Assembly (NCBI GenBank): GCA_963811585.1
Contig: CAWERR010000003.1
Span: forward strand, 145,498-209,497
Reading direction: 5' to 3'
Length of the DNA: 64,000 nucleotides
From: JACDHG01 sp963811585
GTDB taxonomy: Bacteria; Actinomycetota; Actinomycetes; Propionibacteriales; Nocardioidaceae
The notes beneath the pieces are model-generated. The model searched no databases, had not been told where the DNA came from, and saw nothing but the letters and a program-made list of their open reading frames with translations. Both the position numbers and the translations under genes were made by a program. Below are positions 35,065-42,976 of this stretch, piece by piece (position 1 is the first letter of the stretch; each line of letters begins with the position of its first letter).

Positions 35065-35084
35065 ATTGCTAATATATTCGCAAT
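35065..35084. promoter_or_regulatory. Operator-like palindrome before the GntR gene
   Basis: ATTGCTAATATATTCGCAAT: a 20-bp inverted repeat with only one mismatched pair (T/G), unusually AT-rich for this genome, ending 14 bases before the GTG start of the FadR-like regulator and at the predicted transcription start. The placement suggests autoregulation of the operon. Actinobacterial FadR-type regulators often bind such short inverted repeats, but this specific site is not known to me. Confidence 0.6.
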
Positions 35085-35098
35085 ATGGAGGCGCTAGC

Positions 35099-35782
35099 GT
35101 GACCACCTTGGAGACAAAGGCCGACCGGGCCTACCTCCTGCTGCGTCGGGCCATCGTGGTGGGAGAGATCCCCGCCAACGCCACCCTCGACGAGGTCGAT
35201 CTGGTCAACCAGTTCGGCACCGGTCGCACCCCCGTACGCGAGGCGCTCAAGCGGCTTGCGCAGGAGCAGTTCCTGGTCTGGCCGGCGCGGCGTACCCCCT
35301 ACGTTCGCGAGCTCTCCGTGCAGGAGCTGCATCGCCTGTATGAGTCGCGGATGCTGCTCGAGAAGCCGGCTGCCAGACTCGCCGCCGTCCGCGCCACCAC
35401 CGCCCAGCTCGACGACGTACAACGCCTGGGCGACGAGCTCCGAAGGGCCGGCGAGGCTGGCGACGTCTACGCCAGCATCGAAGCCGACCACGCGCTGCAC
35501 ATTGCGGTGACCCGCGGGTCCGACAACCGTTTCCTGACCGAGGCGGTCGACCGACTGAACTGCGGCTCGTTGCGCCTGTGGTACGTCGCCCACCAACGCC
35601 TTGGCCTCGAGACCGTGGCAGACCAGCACCAGGCCATCATCGATGCCCTGCGCGCACGCGATGCAGACGCCGCAGGGGAAGCGGTCCGCCAGCACATCCT
35701 GGTCTCGCTCAAGCGCCAGCTGAAGCTCAACTTCGAGGATGCCAACAGCACTCTGACCGAGTCGATCGGCTCTGTCGGATAA
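35099..35782 (+). CDS. GntR-family regulator, FadR/FCD subfamily
   Basis: 227 residues: N-terminal winged helix (DRAYLLLRRAIVVGEI, LVNQFGTGRTPVREALKRLAQE, with R-T-P-V-R-E-A-L typical) and an all-helical C-terminal FCD effector domain (LYESRMLLEKPAARLAA, EADHALHIAVTRGSDN with the metal-binding D/H, H at QHQAIIDAL and VRQHILVSL). Such regulators sense small acids and repress neighbouring transport genes. GTG 35099 follows GGAGG; upstream lies a strong AT-rich palindrome, likely its operator. First gene of the operon reaching to 41404. Confidence 0.9.
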   Translation: MTTLETKADRAYLLLRRAIVVGEIPANATLDEVDLVNQFGTGRTPVREALKRLAQEQFLVWPARRTPYVRELSVQELHRLYESRMLLEKPAARLAAVRATTAQLDDVQRLGDELRRAGEAGDVYASIEADHALHIAVTRGSDNRFLTEAVDRLNCGSLRLWYVAHQRLGLETVADQHQAIIDALRARDADAAGEAVRQHILVSLKRQLKLNFEDANSTLTESIGSVG

Positions 35783-35812
35783 CTCCACCCAACGGCCGAG
35801 GAGGCCACTGCT

Positions 35813-36910
35813 ATGCCCGTTCGCACCCACTTTCGTCTGCCCCGTATGCGCTCTGCCGCTTTCACCTGCGCGGTTGTGTTGCTCGGTGCCGGCCTGAGCG
35901 CCTGTGGCAACACGGAATCCGCAGAAGACAGCAAGACCTCCGGCGAGGTCACGATCATGGCCTACTCAGGTGTGGTGCAGGACAACTACACCGAGGCCGT
36001 CGTCGAGCCGTTCATGGAGAAGTACCCAGACATCCAAGTCAACTACGTACCGGCCGAGTCATCGTCGGAGATGCTTGCCAGCCTGCGCGCCGAGAAGTCG
36101 AACCCATCGACGGACGTGGCGATCATGGACACGTCGGTCGCGGCGACAGGGAACGACGAGAAGATCTTCCAACCGCTGGACCCCAAGCTAGTTCCCAACC
36201 TGGCTGACATCGACGAGCGTGGCCAGGTCGAGGGAAACTTCGGGCCAGCCGTCACGTTCGACAACCTGGTCCTGCTCTACAACACGGACGCGATCTCTTC
36301 GACTCCCGAGAGCTGGGAGGCGTTGTGGAGCGATGAGGCCGCCGGCAGCGTCGTCATCGACGCAGCCCCGGACATCCAGGGCCTGAGCCTGATGATGATC
36401 ACCGACAAGATGCTCGGCGCCGACTACAAGGAGACCGTGGACCCGGCCGTCGACAAGCTGTCGGAGCTCTCTCCCGACGTACAGACGTGGGCCCCGAACC
36501 CCGACTCGTACACGATGGTCACCAACGGCAGTGCCTCGATGGGCATCGGATGGAACGCGCGTGCGCAGTTCTACTCCAACGACTCGGACGGAAAGCTCGG
36601 CGTCTCGATTCCGGAGGAGGGCAGTGTCTTCCAGATCAACACGATCAACCTCACCGAAGGCAGCGACTCCCCCGAGGCTGCACAGACGTTCATCAACTAC
36701 GCGCTGAGCCCTGAGGCGCAAGAGTCCTTTGCCGAGCAGATGTACTACGCACCGACGAACACCAAGGCGGAGGTCAGTGACGAGGTCGCCGACCGCACCG
36801 CCACCACCCCGGAGCGAGAAGCACAGATGCTCGACGTCGACTGGCTGTACGTCGCCTCGCAAAACGACGCCTGGACCGAGCTGTGGCGCCGGGAAATCCT
36901 CGGAGGATGA
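35813..36910 (+). CDS. ABC importer substrate-binding lipoprotein (polyamine-type)
   Basis: 365 residues. A signal peptide with lipobox LSACGN (Cys near residue 32) anchors it. The periplasmic binding fold begins VTIMAYSGVVQDNYTEAVVEPFMEKYPDIQV, with SSSEMLASLRAEKSNPSTDVAIMD and FDNLVLLYNTDAI typical of the PotD/AfuA-type solute-binding proteins. The ligand is not certain: such proteins bind polyamines, iron or small acids. It is followed by ATPase and two permeases in the same operon, interrupted by an RraA-like gene. AGGAGG lies 8 bases upstream. Confidence 0.88.
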   Translation: MPVRTHFRLPRMRSAAFTCAVVLLGAGLSACGNTESAEDSKTSGEVTIMAYSGVVQDNYTEAVVEPFMEKYPDIQVNYVPAESSSEMLASLRAEKSNPSTDVAIMDTSVAATGNDEKIFQPLDPKLVPNLADIDERGQVEGNFGPAVTFDNLVLLYNTDAISSTPESWEALWSDEAAGSVVIDAAPDIQGLSLMMITDKMLGADYKETVDPAVDKLSELSPDVQTWAPNPDSYTMVTNGSASMGIGWNARAQFYSNDSDGKLGVSIPEEGSVFQINTINLTEGSDSPEAAQTFINYALSPEAQESFAEQMYYAPTNTKAEVSDEVADRTATTPEREAQMLDVDWLYVASQNDAWTELWRREILGG

Positions 36911-36911
36911 C

Positions 36912-38054
36912 GTGACGACTGAATTAATCGAAACCCAGGAGCCACGTCAGGTGACCACACACCTCCGATTGGCGTCCCTGTCGAAGACCTATCCGGGCCA
37001 AGACGTGGCAGCGGTGGACGACGTACACCTCGATGTCGAGAAGGGCAAGCTGCTCGCCCTGCTTGGACCCTCCGGGTGCGGCAAGACGACCACCCTGCGG
37101 ATGATCGCGGGGCTCATCGAGCCGACGGCCGGGGAGATCGAGGTGGACGGACAAGACGTGACCACGCTGCCCGTCCACAAGCGGGGCATGGGGATGGTTT
37201 TCCAGTCCTACGCCTTGTTCCCGCACCTCGACGTCACCCGAAACGTCGCCTTCGGGCTCGAGATGCGCAACGTCAGCAAAGACGAGCGAGTCCGCCGCGT
37301 GAAGGACGCGCTCGACATGGTCAAGCTCGGCCACCTCGGCGATCGCCGGGTGAAGGAACTCTCCGGCGGACAGCAGCAGCGAGTGGCTTTGGCACGTGCC
37401 CTTGTCGTGGAGCCGTCCGTGCTGCTGCTCGACGAGCCGCTGTCCAACCTCGATGCCAAGCTGCGAGACGCGATGCGCGCCGAGATTCGCTCGCTCGTGC
37501 ACCGGCTCGGAGTGACCACGGTCTTCGTCACCCACGACCAGGACGAAGCGTTGTCGATGGCCGATCAGGTCGCGGTCATGAATGACGGGAAGGTCGAACA
37601 GATCGGAGCACCCGAAGACATCTATGAGCGCCCCTCCAGCAGGTTTGTGGCCGACTTCATCGGTCGTGCCAACCTGCTCCCGGGCACCGTGTCCGACATC
37701 CAGCCTGACAGCGTCCTGGTCGATGTCGCGGGGGTGGGGAGGATACACGCCAGTCACGACGGCCGGCCTCTTAGCTCGGGTCAGGACGTGACCTTGCTGA
37801 TCCGGCCACACCGGGTCGAGGTCGAGCGCCGAGACGCCTCCGCCGGGGTCGACCGGCTCAAGGGCAAAGTCACCGCCCACTCCTACACGGGCGAGATGCT
37901 CGCCTACACGATCAGCGTCGGCGACAGCGAGATCGAGGCGGAAACGCTCACCGGGTTTGCCGATACGCAACCGGTCGGCGGCGACGTCGACGTCACCTGG
38001 CGTACGACGGACGCGGTGGTTCTGCCCGCGCCGACGTCGAAGAGCACGAAGTGA
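36912..38054 (+). CDS. ABC importer ATPase, PotA/FbpC-like
   Basis: 380 residues. Walker A LLGPSGCGKTT, Q-loop FQSYALFPH, signature LSGGQQQRVALARAL, Walker B LLLDEPLSNLDAKL and H-loop FVTHDQDEALS are all complete, followed by a TOBE-like regulatory domain (from about residue 250). This fits spermidine/putrescine- or iron-type import ATPases. GTG 36912 follows GGAGG and lies one base after the SBP stop. Confidence 0.92.
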   Translation: MTTELIETQEPRQVTTHLRLASLSKTYPGQDVAAVDDVHLDVEKGKLLALLGPSGCGKTTTLRMIAGLIEPTAGEIEVDGQDVTTLPVHKRGMGMVFQSYALFPHLDVTRNVAFGLEMRNVSKDERVRRVKDALDMVKLGHLGDRRVKELSGGQQQRVALARALVVEPSVLLLDEPLSNLDAKLRDAMRAEIRSLVHRLGVTTVFVTHDQDEALSMADQVAVMNDGKVEQIGAPEDIYERPSSRFVADFIGRANLLPGTVSDIQPDSVLVDVAGVGRIHASHDGRPLSSGQDVTLLIRPHRVEVERRDASAGVDRLKGKVTAHSYTGEMLAYTISVGDSEIEAETLTGFADTQPVGGDVDVTWRTTDAVVLPAPTSKSTK

Positions 38055-38737
38055 GGACTACCTTGTCTATCGTCATCAACCGCACAGCGCCCGACCTGCC
38101 GCATGGTCTGGCACAGCGGGCAGCAGGTGTCGACGTACCGACTCTTGGACACTTCCTCGAGGAAGGGTTCTGCTCGCCCGCCATCTCCCGGCAGGCCGGG
38201 TCGGGCAGGGTCGTCGGGCGGGCGGTGACCGTCCGGATCACTGCCACCGACTCCACCCTGGTCCACAAGGTCACCGGCATGCTCCAGCCAGGCGACGTCT
38301 TGATCGTCGACACCGGTGGCGACACGATTCATGCCCCGGTCGGTGGCGTAGTGGCCAACGCGATTGCCGCAAGTGGGGCTGTCGGCGTTGTCATCGACGG
38401 CGTCTGCACCGATCGCCCGATGCTGGCCGAGACAGGTCTGAGCGTCTACTCACGCGGCACGTCGGTGCTCACGACCAAGCTGCACGGCATCGATGCCGGC
38501 GGAATCAACGTGCCCATCAGCTGTGGGGGCGTCGCGGTCCAACCCGGCGACCTCGTCATGGGAGACGACAACGGCGTACTGATCGCTCACCCAGGGCACG
38601 TTGAGTCCGCGCTGGACCGTGCGCGGGCATCCGACGAGTCCGAGCCAGCACTGCTTGAGCAGCTCAAGGCGGGCCGGAAGCTCTCCGAGCTTTCTGGTGC
38701 GGACAAGCTGCTCGCCGACCTTGGCGTCGAGGTCTGA
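38051..38737 (+). CDS. RraA-like / HMG-aldolase-fold protein, probably non-catalytic
   Basis: 228 residues of the RraA/dimethylmenaquinone methyltransferase fold. The Gly-rich GGVVANAIAASGAVGVVIDGVCTD (about 98-121) matches, but the catalytic Arg that precedes the metal-binding Asp in 4-hydroxy-4-methyl-2-oxoglutarate aldolases (IDG-x-x-R-D) is Thr here (IDGVCTD). It might be a regulator or a lyase with another chemistry. GTG 38051 overlaps the ATPase stop (GTGA). Its presence between ATPase and permease genes ties it to the transported compound. Confidence 0.75.
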   Translation: MRTTLSIVINRTAPDLPHGLAQRAAGVDVPTLGHFLEEGFCSPAISRQAGSGRVVGRAVTVRITATDSTLVHKVTGMLQPGDVLIVDTGGDTIHAPVGGVVANAIAASGAVGVVIDGVCTDRPMLAETGLSVYSRGTSVLTTKLHGIDAGGINVPISCGGVAVQPGDLVMGDDNGVLIAHPGHVESALDRARASDESEPALLEQLKAGRKLSELSGADKLLADLGVEV

Positions 38738-38740
38738 GCC

Positions 38741-39640
38741 ATGACTGCGACACCGACGCTCGCCCCACCCACGGAGTCGACCGCGCCCGCTCCCGCGCAA
38801 GCCAAGCGGCCGGTGGTGTTCTGGCTGCTCCTGCCTGGGTTGATCGGGCTCGGTATCGCCTTCGTCGTGCCGCTGGTATGGCTGGTGCGGATGTCGCTCA
38901 ACCAGGGCGGTGCGGCCGGCGCCATCATCGAGACAATCTCCCTGGAGACCTATCGGGGCGCACTCACCGACAGCTTCACCTGGCAGGTGACGTGGAACTC
39001 GCTCAAGCTGGGCCTGGTCGTCACCGCGTTCACACTTCTCGTGTCCTACCCAGTGGCGTTGTTCCTGGCCCGTACGACGTCGAGGTTCCGGGGAGTCCTC
39101 ATCGCACTCGCTGTCGCTCCGCTGCTCACCAGCCAAGTGGTCCGGACGTTCGGCTGGCTCGTGCTCCTCGGCGACACGGGGGTGGTCAACGGGATCCTCA
39201 TCGAGGCCGGGCTGATCACCACTCCGTTGGAGCTGGCGAACAACTACACCGGCGCGGTGATCGCGTTGGTGGAGATCCTCATGCCGTACGCCATCTTGGC
39301 GATGCTCTCCGGGTTCGGCCGCATCTCGGCCGAGCTCGAGCAGGCGGCCGGCTCGCTCGGCGCGAATCGCTGGAAGGTGTTCTACCGAGTCACGTTGCCG
39401 CTGTCGATGCCGGGACTGCTGACCGCCGGCCTGCTGGTGTTCGTGCTCACGATCAGCTCGTTCATCACGCCCAGCCTGGTGGGCGGTGGCCGGGTCTTCG
39501 TTCTCGCCACAGAGATCTACACGCAGGCCAAGACAACTCTCAACTGGCCGTTGGCTGCGGCACTGTCGATGCTGCTCCTGGTCATGTTCTCGGTGTTGAT
39601 TTTCCTCTACCTGCGCGCAGTGAAACGACTGGAGCGCTGA
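38741..39640 (+). CDS. ABC importer permease, PotB-like
   Basis: 299 residues with six membrane helices (first WLLLPGLIGLGIAFVVPLVWLV at about 28-49). The cytoplasmic EAA loop is visible as AELEQAAGSLGANRWKVFYRVTLPLSMPG. This is the standard inner-membrane subunit of polyamine- or iron-type ABC importers. ATG 38741 lies 3 bases after the RraA stop. Confidence 0.9.
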   Translation: MTATPTLAPPTESTAPAPAQAKRPVVFWLLLPGLIGLGIAFVVPLVWLVRMSLNQGGAAGAIIETISLETYRGALTDSFTWQVTWNSLKLGLVVTAFTLLVSYPVALFLARTTSRFRGVLIALAVAPLLTSQVVRTFGWLVLLGDTGVVNGILIEAGLITTPLELANNYTGAVIALVEILMPYAILAMLSGFGRISAELEQAAGSLGANRWKVFYRVTLPLSMPGLLTAGLLVFVLTISSFITPSLVGGGRVFVLATEIYTQAKTTLNWPLAAALSMLLLVMFSVLIFLYLRAVKRLER

Positions 39641-40524
39641 TGTCCGAGCAGACCGGAGCCACCATGTCTGATGCCTCGACCACCAACCTTCCGTCCAGAG
39701 CGCTCGGCGCAGCGAAGCCACGGCCGAAGAAGCGGCGCGGACGACTCGGCCGGGTCGCTTGGCGCAGCCTGATCACGCTGCTTTATCTGTTCCTCCTCGC
39801 GCCCGTCATCGTCGTCGTTGTCATGTCCTTCGACACCCAGTCGTACCTGGCGTTCCCGCCGCAAGGCTTCACCCTCGACTGGTACGCGAAGCTCGCAGAC
39901 AACGTCGCGTTCATCAAGGGCTTCCAGGTCAGCCTTATCGTGGCCGGCTGCACGTGCGCCGCCGCCGTCCTGATCGGAGTGCCGGCGGCGATAGCACTGG
40001 CGCGTCACCACTTCCGGGGACGAGGCGCCGTCTCGAGCCTCTTCCTCGCGCCGTTGCTGGTGCCGACCGTCGTCCTGGGTCTGGCACTGCTCCTGACGTT
40101 GTCTCCCTGGGGGCTGACGGGAAGCTACCCAGGTCTGATCCTGGCCCACCTCGCGATCACGACGCCGTACGTCGTGCGCACGACGGCGATGAGCCTGCTG
40201 ACGGCCGACCTCAGCTGTGAGGAGGCAGCCCGCATCCTCGGAGCGGGAGCGTGGACGACGTTTCGTCGGATCACGCTGCCACTGGCGATGCCCGGCATCC
40301 TGGCTGGTGCGGTGATCGCCTTCCTCATCTCGTTCGACGAGGCGGTCATCTCGTTGTTCGTCGTGGGACCAAGCGCCACCACGTTGCCGGTCGAGATCTA
40401 CAAGTACGTCCAGTTCCGCTCCGACCCGCAGATCGCGGCGCTGTCGGTCGTACTGATCGCGATCTCGCTGGTCTTCGTCGTCGCCATCGAGCGCATCATC
40501 GGCCTGGGTCGCGCACTCCGCTGA
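39640..40524 (+). CDS. ABC importer permease, PotC-like
   Basis: 294 residues, six helices and an EAA loop CEEAARILGAGAWTTFRRITLPLAMPG. A 45-residue basic lead (KPRPKKRRGRLGRVAWR) precedes the first helix. The ATG at 39640 overlaps the PotB-like stop (TGATG); ATG 39664 with a CGGAG upstream is an alternative. The pair forms a heterodimeric channel with the ATPase at 36912. Confidence 0.9.
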   Translation: MSEQTGATMSDASTTNLPSRALGAAKPRPKKRRGRLGRVAWRSLITLLYLFLLAPVIVVVVMSFDTQSYLAFPPQGFTLDWYAKLADNVAFIKGFQVSLIVAGCTCAAAVLIGVPAAIALARHHFRGRGAVSSLFLAPLLVPTVVLGLALLLTLSPWGLTGSYPGLILAHLAITTPYVVRTTAMSLLTADLSCEEAARILGAGAWTTFRRITLPLAMPGILAGAVIAFLISFDEAVISLFVVGPSATTLPVEIYKYVQFRSDPQIAALSVVLIAISLVFVVAIERIIGLGRALR

Positions 40525-40573
40525 GCTCTTACCGGCCGCACCCCCTCGACACCCACCAGAAAGGAACTGCCCC

Positions 40574-41404
40574 ATGCGAGTGGCAGCTGTGCAACTCAAC
40601 TCTCAGGACGACAAGGACTTCAACATCAAGACCGCGGTCGAGAACGTTGCTGCGGCAGCCGAGGGCGGCGCACGGTTGGTGCTGCTGCCCGAGTACGTCG
40701 ACTACCTCGGCCCCAAGGCGGGTGAGCCGGCAGCAACCGAGCCCGAGGGCGGGCCTGCCCACACCGCGTTCGCCGAGGCCGCTCGGGCCAACGACGTATG
40801 GCTGCACTGCGGGTCGATCCGGGTGGCCGCACCCGATGGTCGCGCGTTCAACACATCGGTGGTCTTCCGCCCTGACGGGACGGTAGCTGCGCGCTACAAG
40901 AAGACGCACCTGTTCGACGTCGACATCCCGGACGGAGTCACCTACCGAGAGTCCGACAGCGTGGCGCCAGGCCACTCCTTGGTCGCGTGCGACGTGGATG
41001 GCTGGAAGCTCGGCCTCTCGATCTGCTACGACCTCCGTTTCCCCGAGCTCTACCGGCATCTCGCGCTGGCCGGCGCGAACCTTCTCGTCGTACCAGCGGC
41101 GTTCACGTTCTACACCGGCCGTGACCACTGGGAGGTACTCCTTCGTGCCCGGGCGATCGAGAGCCAGTGCTATGTCTTGGCCGCCGGCCAGGTCGGCACC
41201 CACCCCGCCGACGGTGGCGTGACCGCGCGCACAAACGGACGCTCGATGCTCATCGACCCGTGGGGAACGGTGGTGGCCTGCGCTCCGGACGCGCCGAGCA
41301 TCGTCTTCGGAGACCTCAGCCGGTCCCGCCTCAACACCGTCCGCGCCGAGGTGCCGAGTCTGAGCAATCGTCGCCCAGAGGTGTACGACGCCGCGGGTTC
41401 CTGA
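40574..41404 (+). CDS. Nitrilase-superfamily carbon-nitrogen hydrolase
   Basis: 276 residues, single CN-hydrolase domain. The catalytic triad is Glu40 (LLLPEY), Lys110 (RYKKTHLFDVD) and Cys151 (LSICYDLRFPELYR). CYDLRFPE and HLFDVDIP are typical of the Nit/omega-amidase or deaminated-glutathione-amidase type branch, acting on small amides and not nitriles. It may process the imported compound. AAAGGA precedes ATG 40574; last gene of the operon. Confidence 0.88.
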   Translation: MRVAAVQLNSQDDKDFNIKTAVENVAAAAEGGARLVLLPEYVDYLGPKAGEPAATEPEGGPAHTAFAEAARANDVWLHCGSIRVAAPDGRAFNTSVVFRPDGTVAARYKKTHLFDVDIPDGVTYRESDSVAPGHSLVACDVDGWKLGLSICYDLRFPELYRHLALAGANLLVVPAAFTFYTGRDHWEVLLRARAIESQCYVLAAGQVGTHPADGGVTARTNGRSMLIDPWGTVVACAPDAPSIVFGDLSRSRLNTVRAEVPSLSNRRPEVYDAAGS

Positions 41405-41410
41405 GCTTTC

Positions 41411-42787
41411 TCAGACCTCAGCCGCGAGGCGCAGGATTGCGGCAACCGACTGGTCGACGTCGTCGTCGGTCGTCGACCAGTTCGACACCGAGATGCGCAT
41501 CAGCCGACGACCCTGCCAGGTTGTGCCGCCCATCCATGCGGTGCCGTCACGCTGCACTGCGTCGACGACCCGGTCGGTCTTGGCGTCGTCACCGAACCCG
41601 ACCAGGACCTGGTTGAGCACGACGTCGTTCACCACCTCGGCTCCCCCGGCCGACAACGTCTCGGCGAACCGCCGAGCAAGCCGGCACGAGGTCTCGACGA
41701 GGTCTGCCACGCCGTCGCGTCCGAGCTGCCGCAGGGCCGCCCACACCGCAAACCCACGGGCCCGGCGCGACGACTCCAAGGCGAAGTCAGAAGGAGCGGC
41801 CACTGCACCGCCGGAGCCGACGAGGTACGCCGCCGAGTAGGAGACCGAGGCTGCATGCACCTCGGGGTGGGCACAGAACACGAGACCGCAGTCGTACGGG
41901 ACGTTCAGCGACTTGTGGGCGTCGCAGCCCCACGAGTCGGCAAGCTCGACACCGTCGATGAGGTGTCGCGTGGAAGGGTTGGCCGCCGCCCACAGGCCGA
42001 ATGCGCCATCGACATGCGTCCAGGCGCCGTACTGCCGCGCGAGCTCGCAGGCAGCGCGCAAGTTGTCGCAGGCGCCGGTGTTGACGTTCCCGGCCTGCAG
42101 ACACACGATCGTGGGCCCCTCCGGGCCAGCGGCCAGGACCGCCGCAAGGTCATCGACATCGATGGCGCCGTTGGAGTCGGTCGCGACCGGGTCGAGGGAC
42201 GCGGTTCCCAAGCCCAGCAAACGCAGCGACCGGTCAATCGTGGCGTGTCTTTCGACGCTCGCCACGACCCGGACCGTTGGGGCGTCCCGGAGCCCGTCGC
42301 GCTCGACGTCCCACCCTGTCTGCCCCATGACATGGTGCCGGGCGGCAGCAAGACCGACCGTGTTGGCGGCCTGGGCGCCGGTCACGAAACCGACCGACGC
42401 CGCAGGCGGTATGCCGATCAGGTCCTTGATCCACCCACCAGCTGCATGCTCGGCGGCCGCCGCCGCCGGTGACAACACCGCGTTGAAGGCGCACTGGTCC
42501 CAGCCGGCCGCCAGGATGTCGGCGGCCGTCGCGGCCGGCAGCGCGCCACCAATCACGAAACCGAAGAACCGCGGACCGGCGGTGCCCACCAGGCCGCCCT
42601 CGGCCGCCTTGATCAAGCTCTCGACAACCTCGGCCGGCGCACAGGGCTCGCGCGCCAGCGGTCCACCGAACGCATCCCGCAAGGCGACATGGTCGACCTG
42701 CTCGGCGACAGGCCGCGTGGGCAGAGATGCCCGGTAGTTGCTCGCCTCATCCGCCGCCCGCCGAAACAGCTCCGCCAACTCGTCCAC
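41411..42787 (-). CDS. PLP-dependent group II decarboxylase
   Basis: 458 residues, aspartate aminotransferase fold type I. The PLP lysine is Lys292 (DAHKSLNVPYDCG), with the aspartate in THVDGAFG (D260) and the stacking His181 (VERHATID). Related enzymes decarboxylate aromatic amino acids, glutamate or diaminobutyrate; the specificity is not visible. It converges on the nitrilase gene with 6 bp between stops, and may be linked to the same amine or amide metabolism. ATG 42787 starts the protein. Confidence 0.85.
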   Translation of the reverse strand: MDELAELFRRAADEASNYRASLPTRPVAEQVDHVALRDAFGGPLAREPCAPAEVVESLIKAAEGGLVGTAGPRFFGFVIGGALPAATAADILAAGWDQCAFNAVLSPAAAAAEHAAGGWIKDLIGIPPAASVGFVTGAQAANTVGLAAARHHVMGQTGWDVERDGLRDAPTVRVVASVERHATIDRSLRLLGLGTASLDPVATDSNGAIDVDDLAAVLAAGPEGPTIVCLQAGNVNTGACDNLRAACELARQYGAWTHVDGAFGLWAAANPSTRHLIDGVELADSWGCDAHKSLNVPYDCGLVFCAHPEVHAASVSYSAAYLVGSGGAVAAPSDFALESSRRARGFAVWAALRQLGRDGVADLVETSCRLARRFAETLSAGGAEVVNDVVLNQVLVGFGDDAKTDRVVDAVQRDGTAWMGGTTWQGRRLMRISVSNWSTTDDDVDQSVAAILRLAAEV

Positions 42788-42976
42788 GATCGATGACGCT
42801 ACGCCCGGCCCGCTGCGCCAGCAACGGCAGTCCTAATGCGTTTCGAGTAAGGCGAGCAGGCGCGCGGCTTGACGGTCGACACTCCCGACGGGGTTGCGCT
42901 CGTGCCCTGGATCCCCGGGAGCAGCATCAGCAGCCAGAGGGGCCAGGTCAACCTGACAACCGTGGGTTTGTGCCGG

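Noticed and set aside
38450..39721. A 423-residue minus-strand open frame opposite the ABC permease
   Set aside because: Low-complexity Arg/Glu/Gln/His content typical of antisense reading in GC-rich DNA; the plus strand has intact RraA-like and permease genes.
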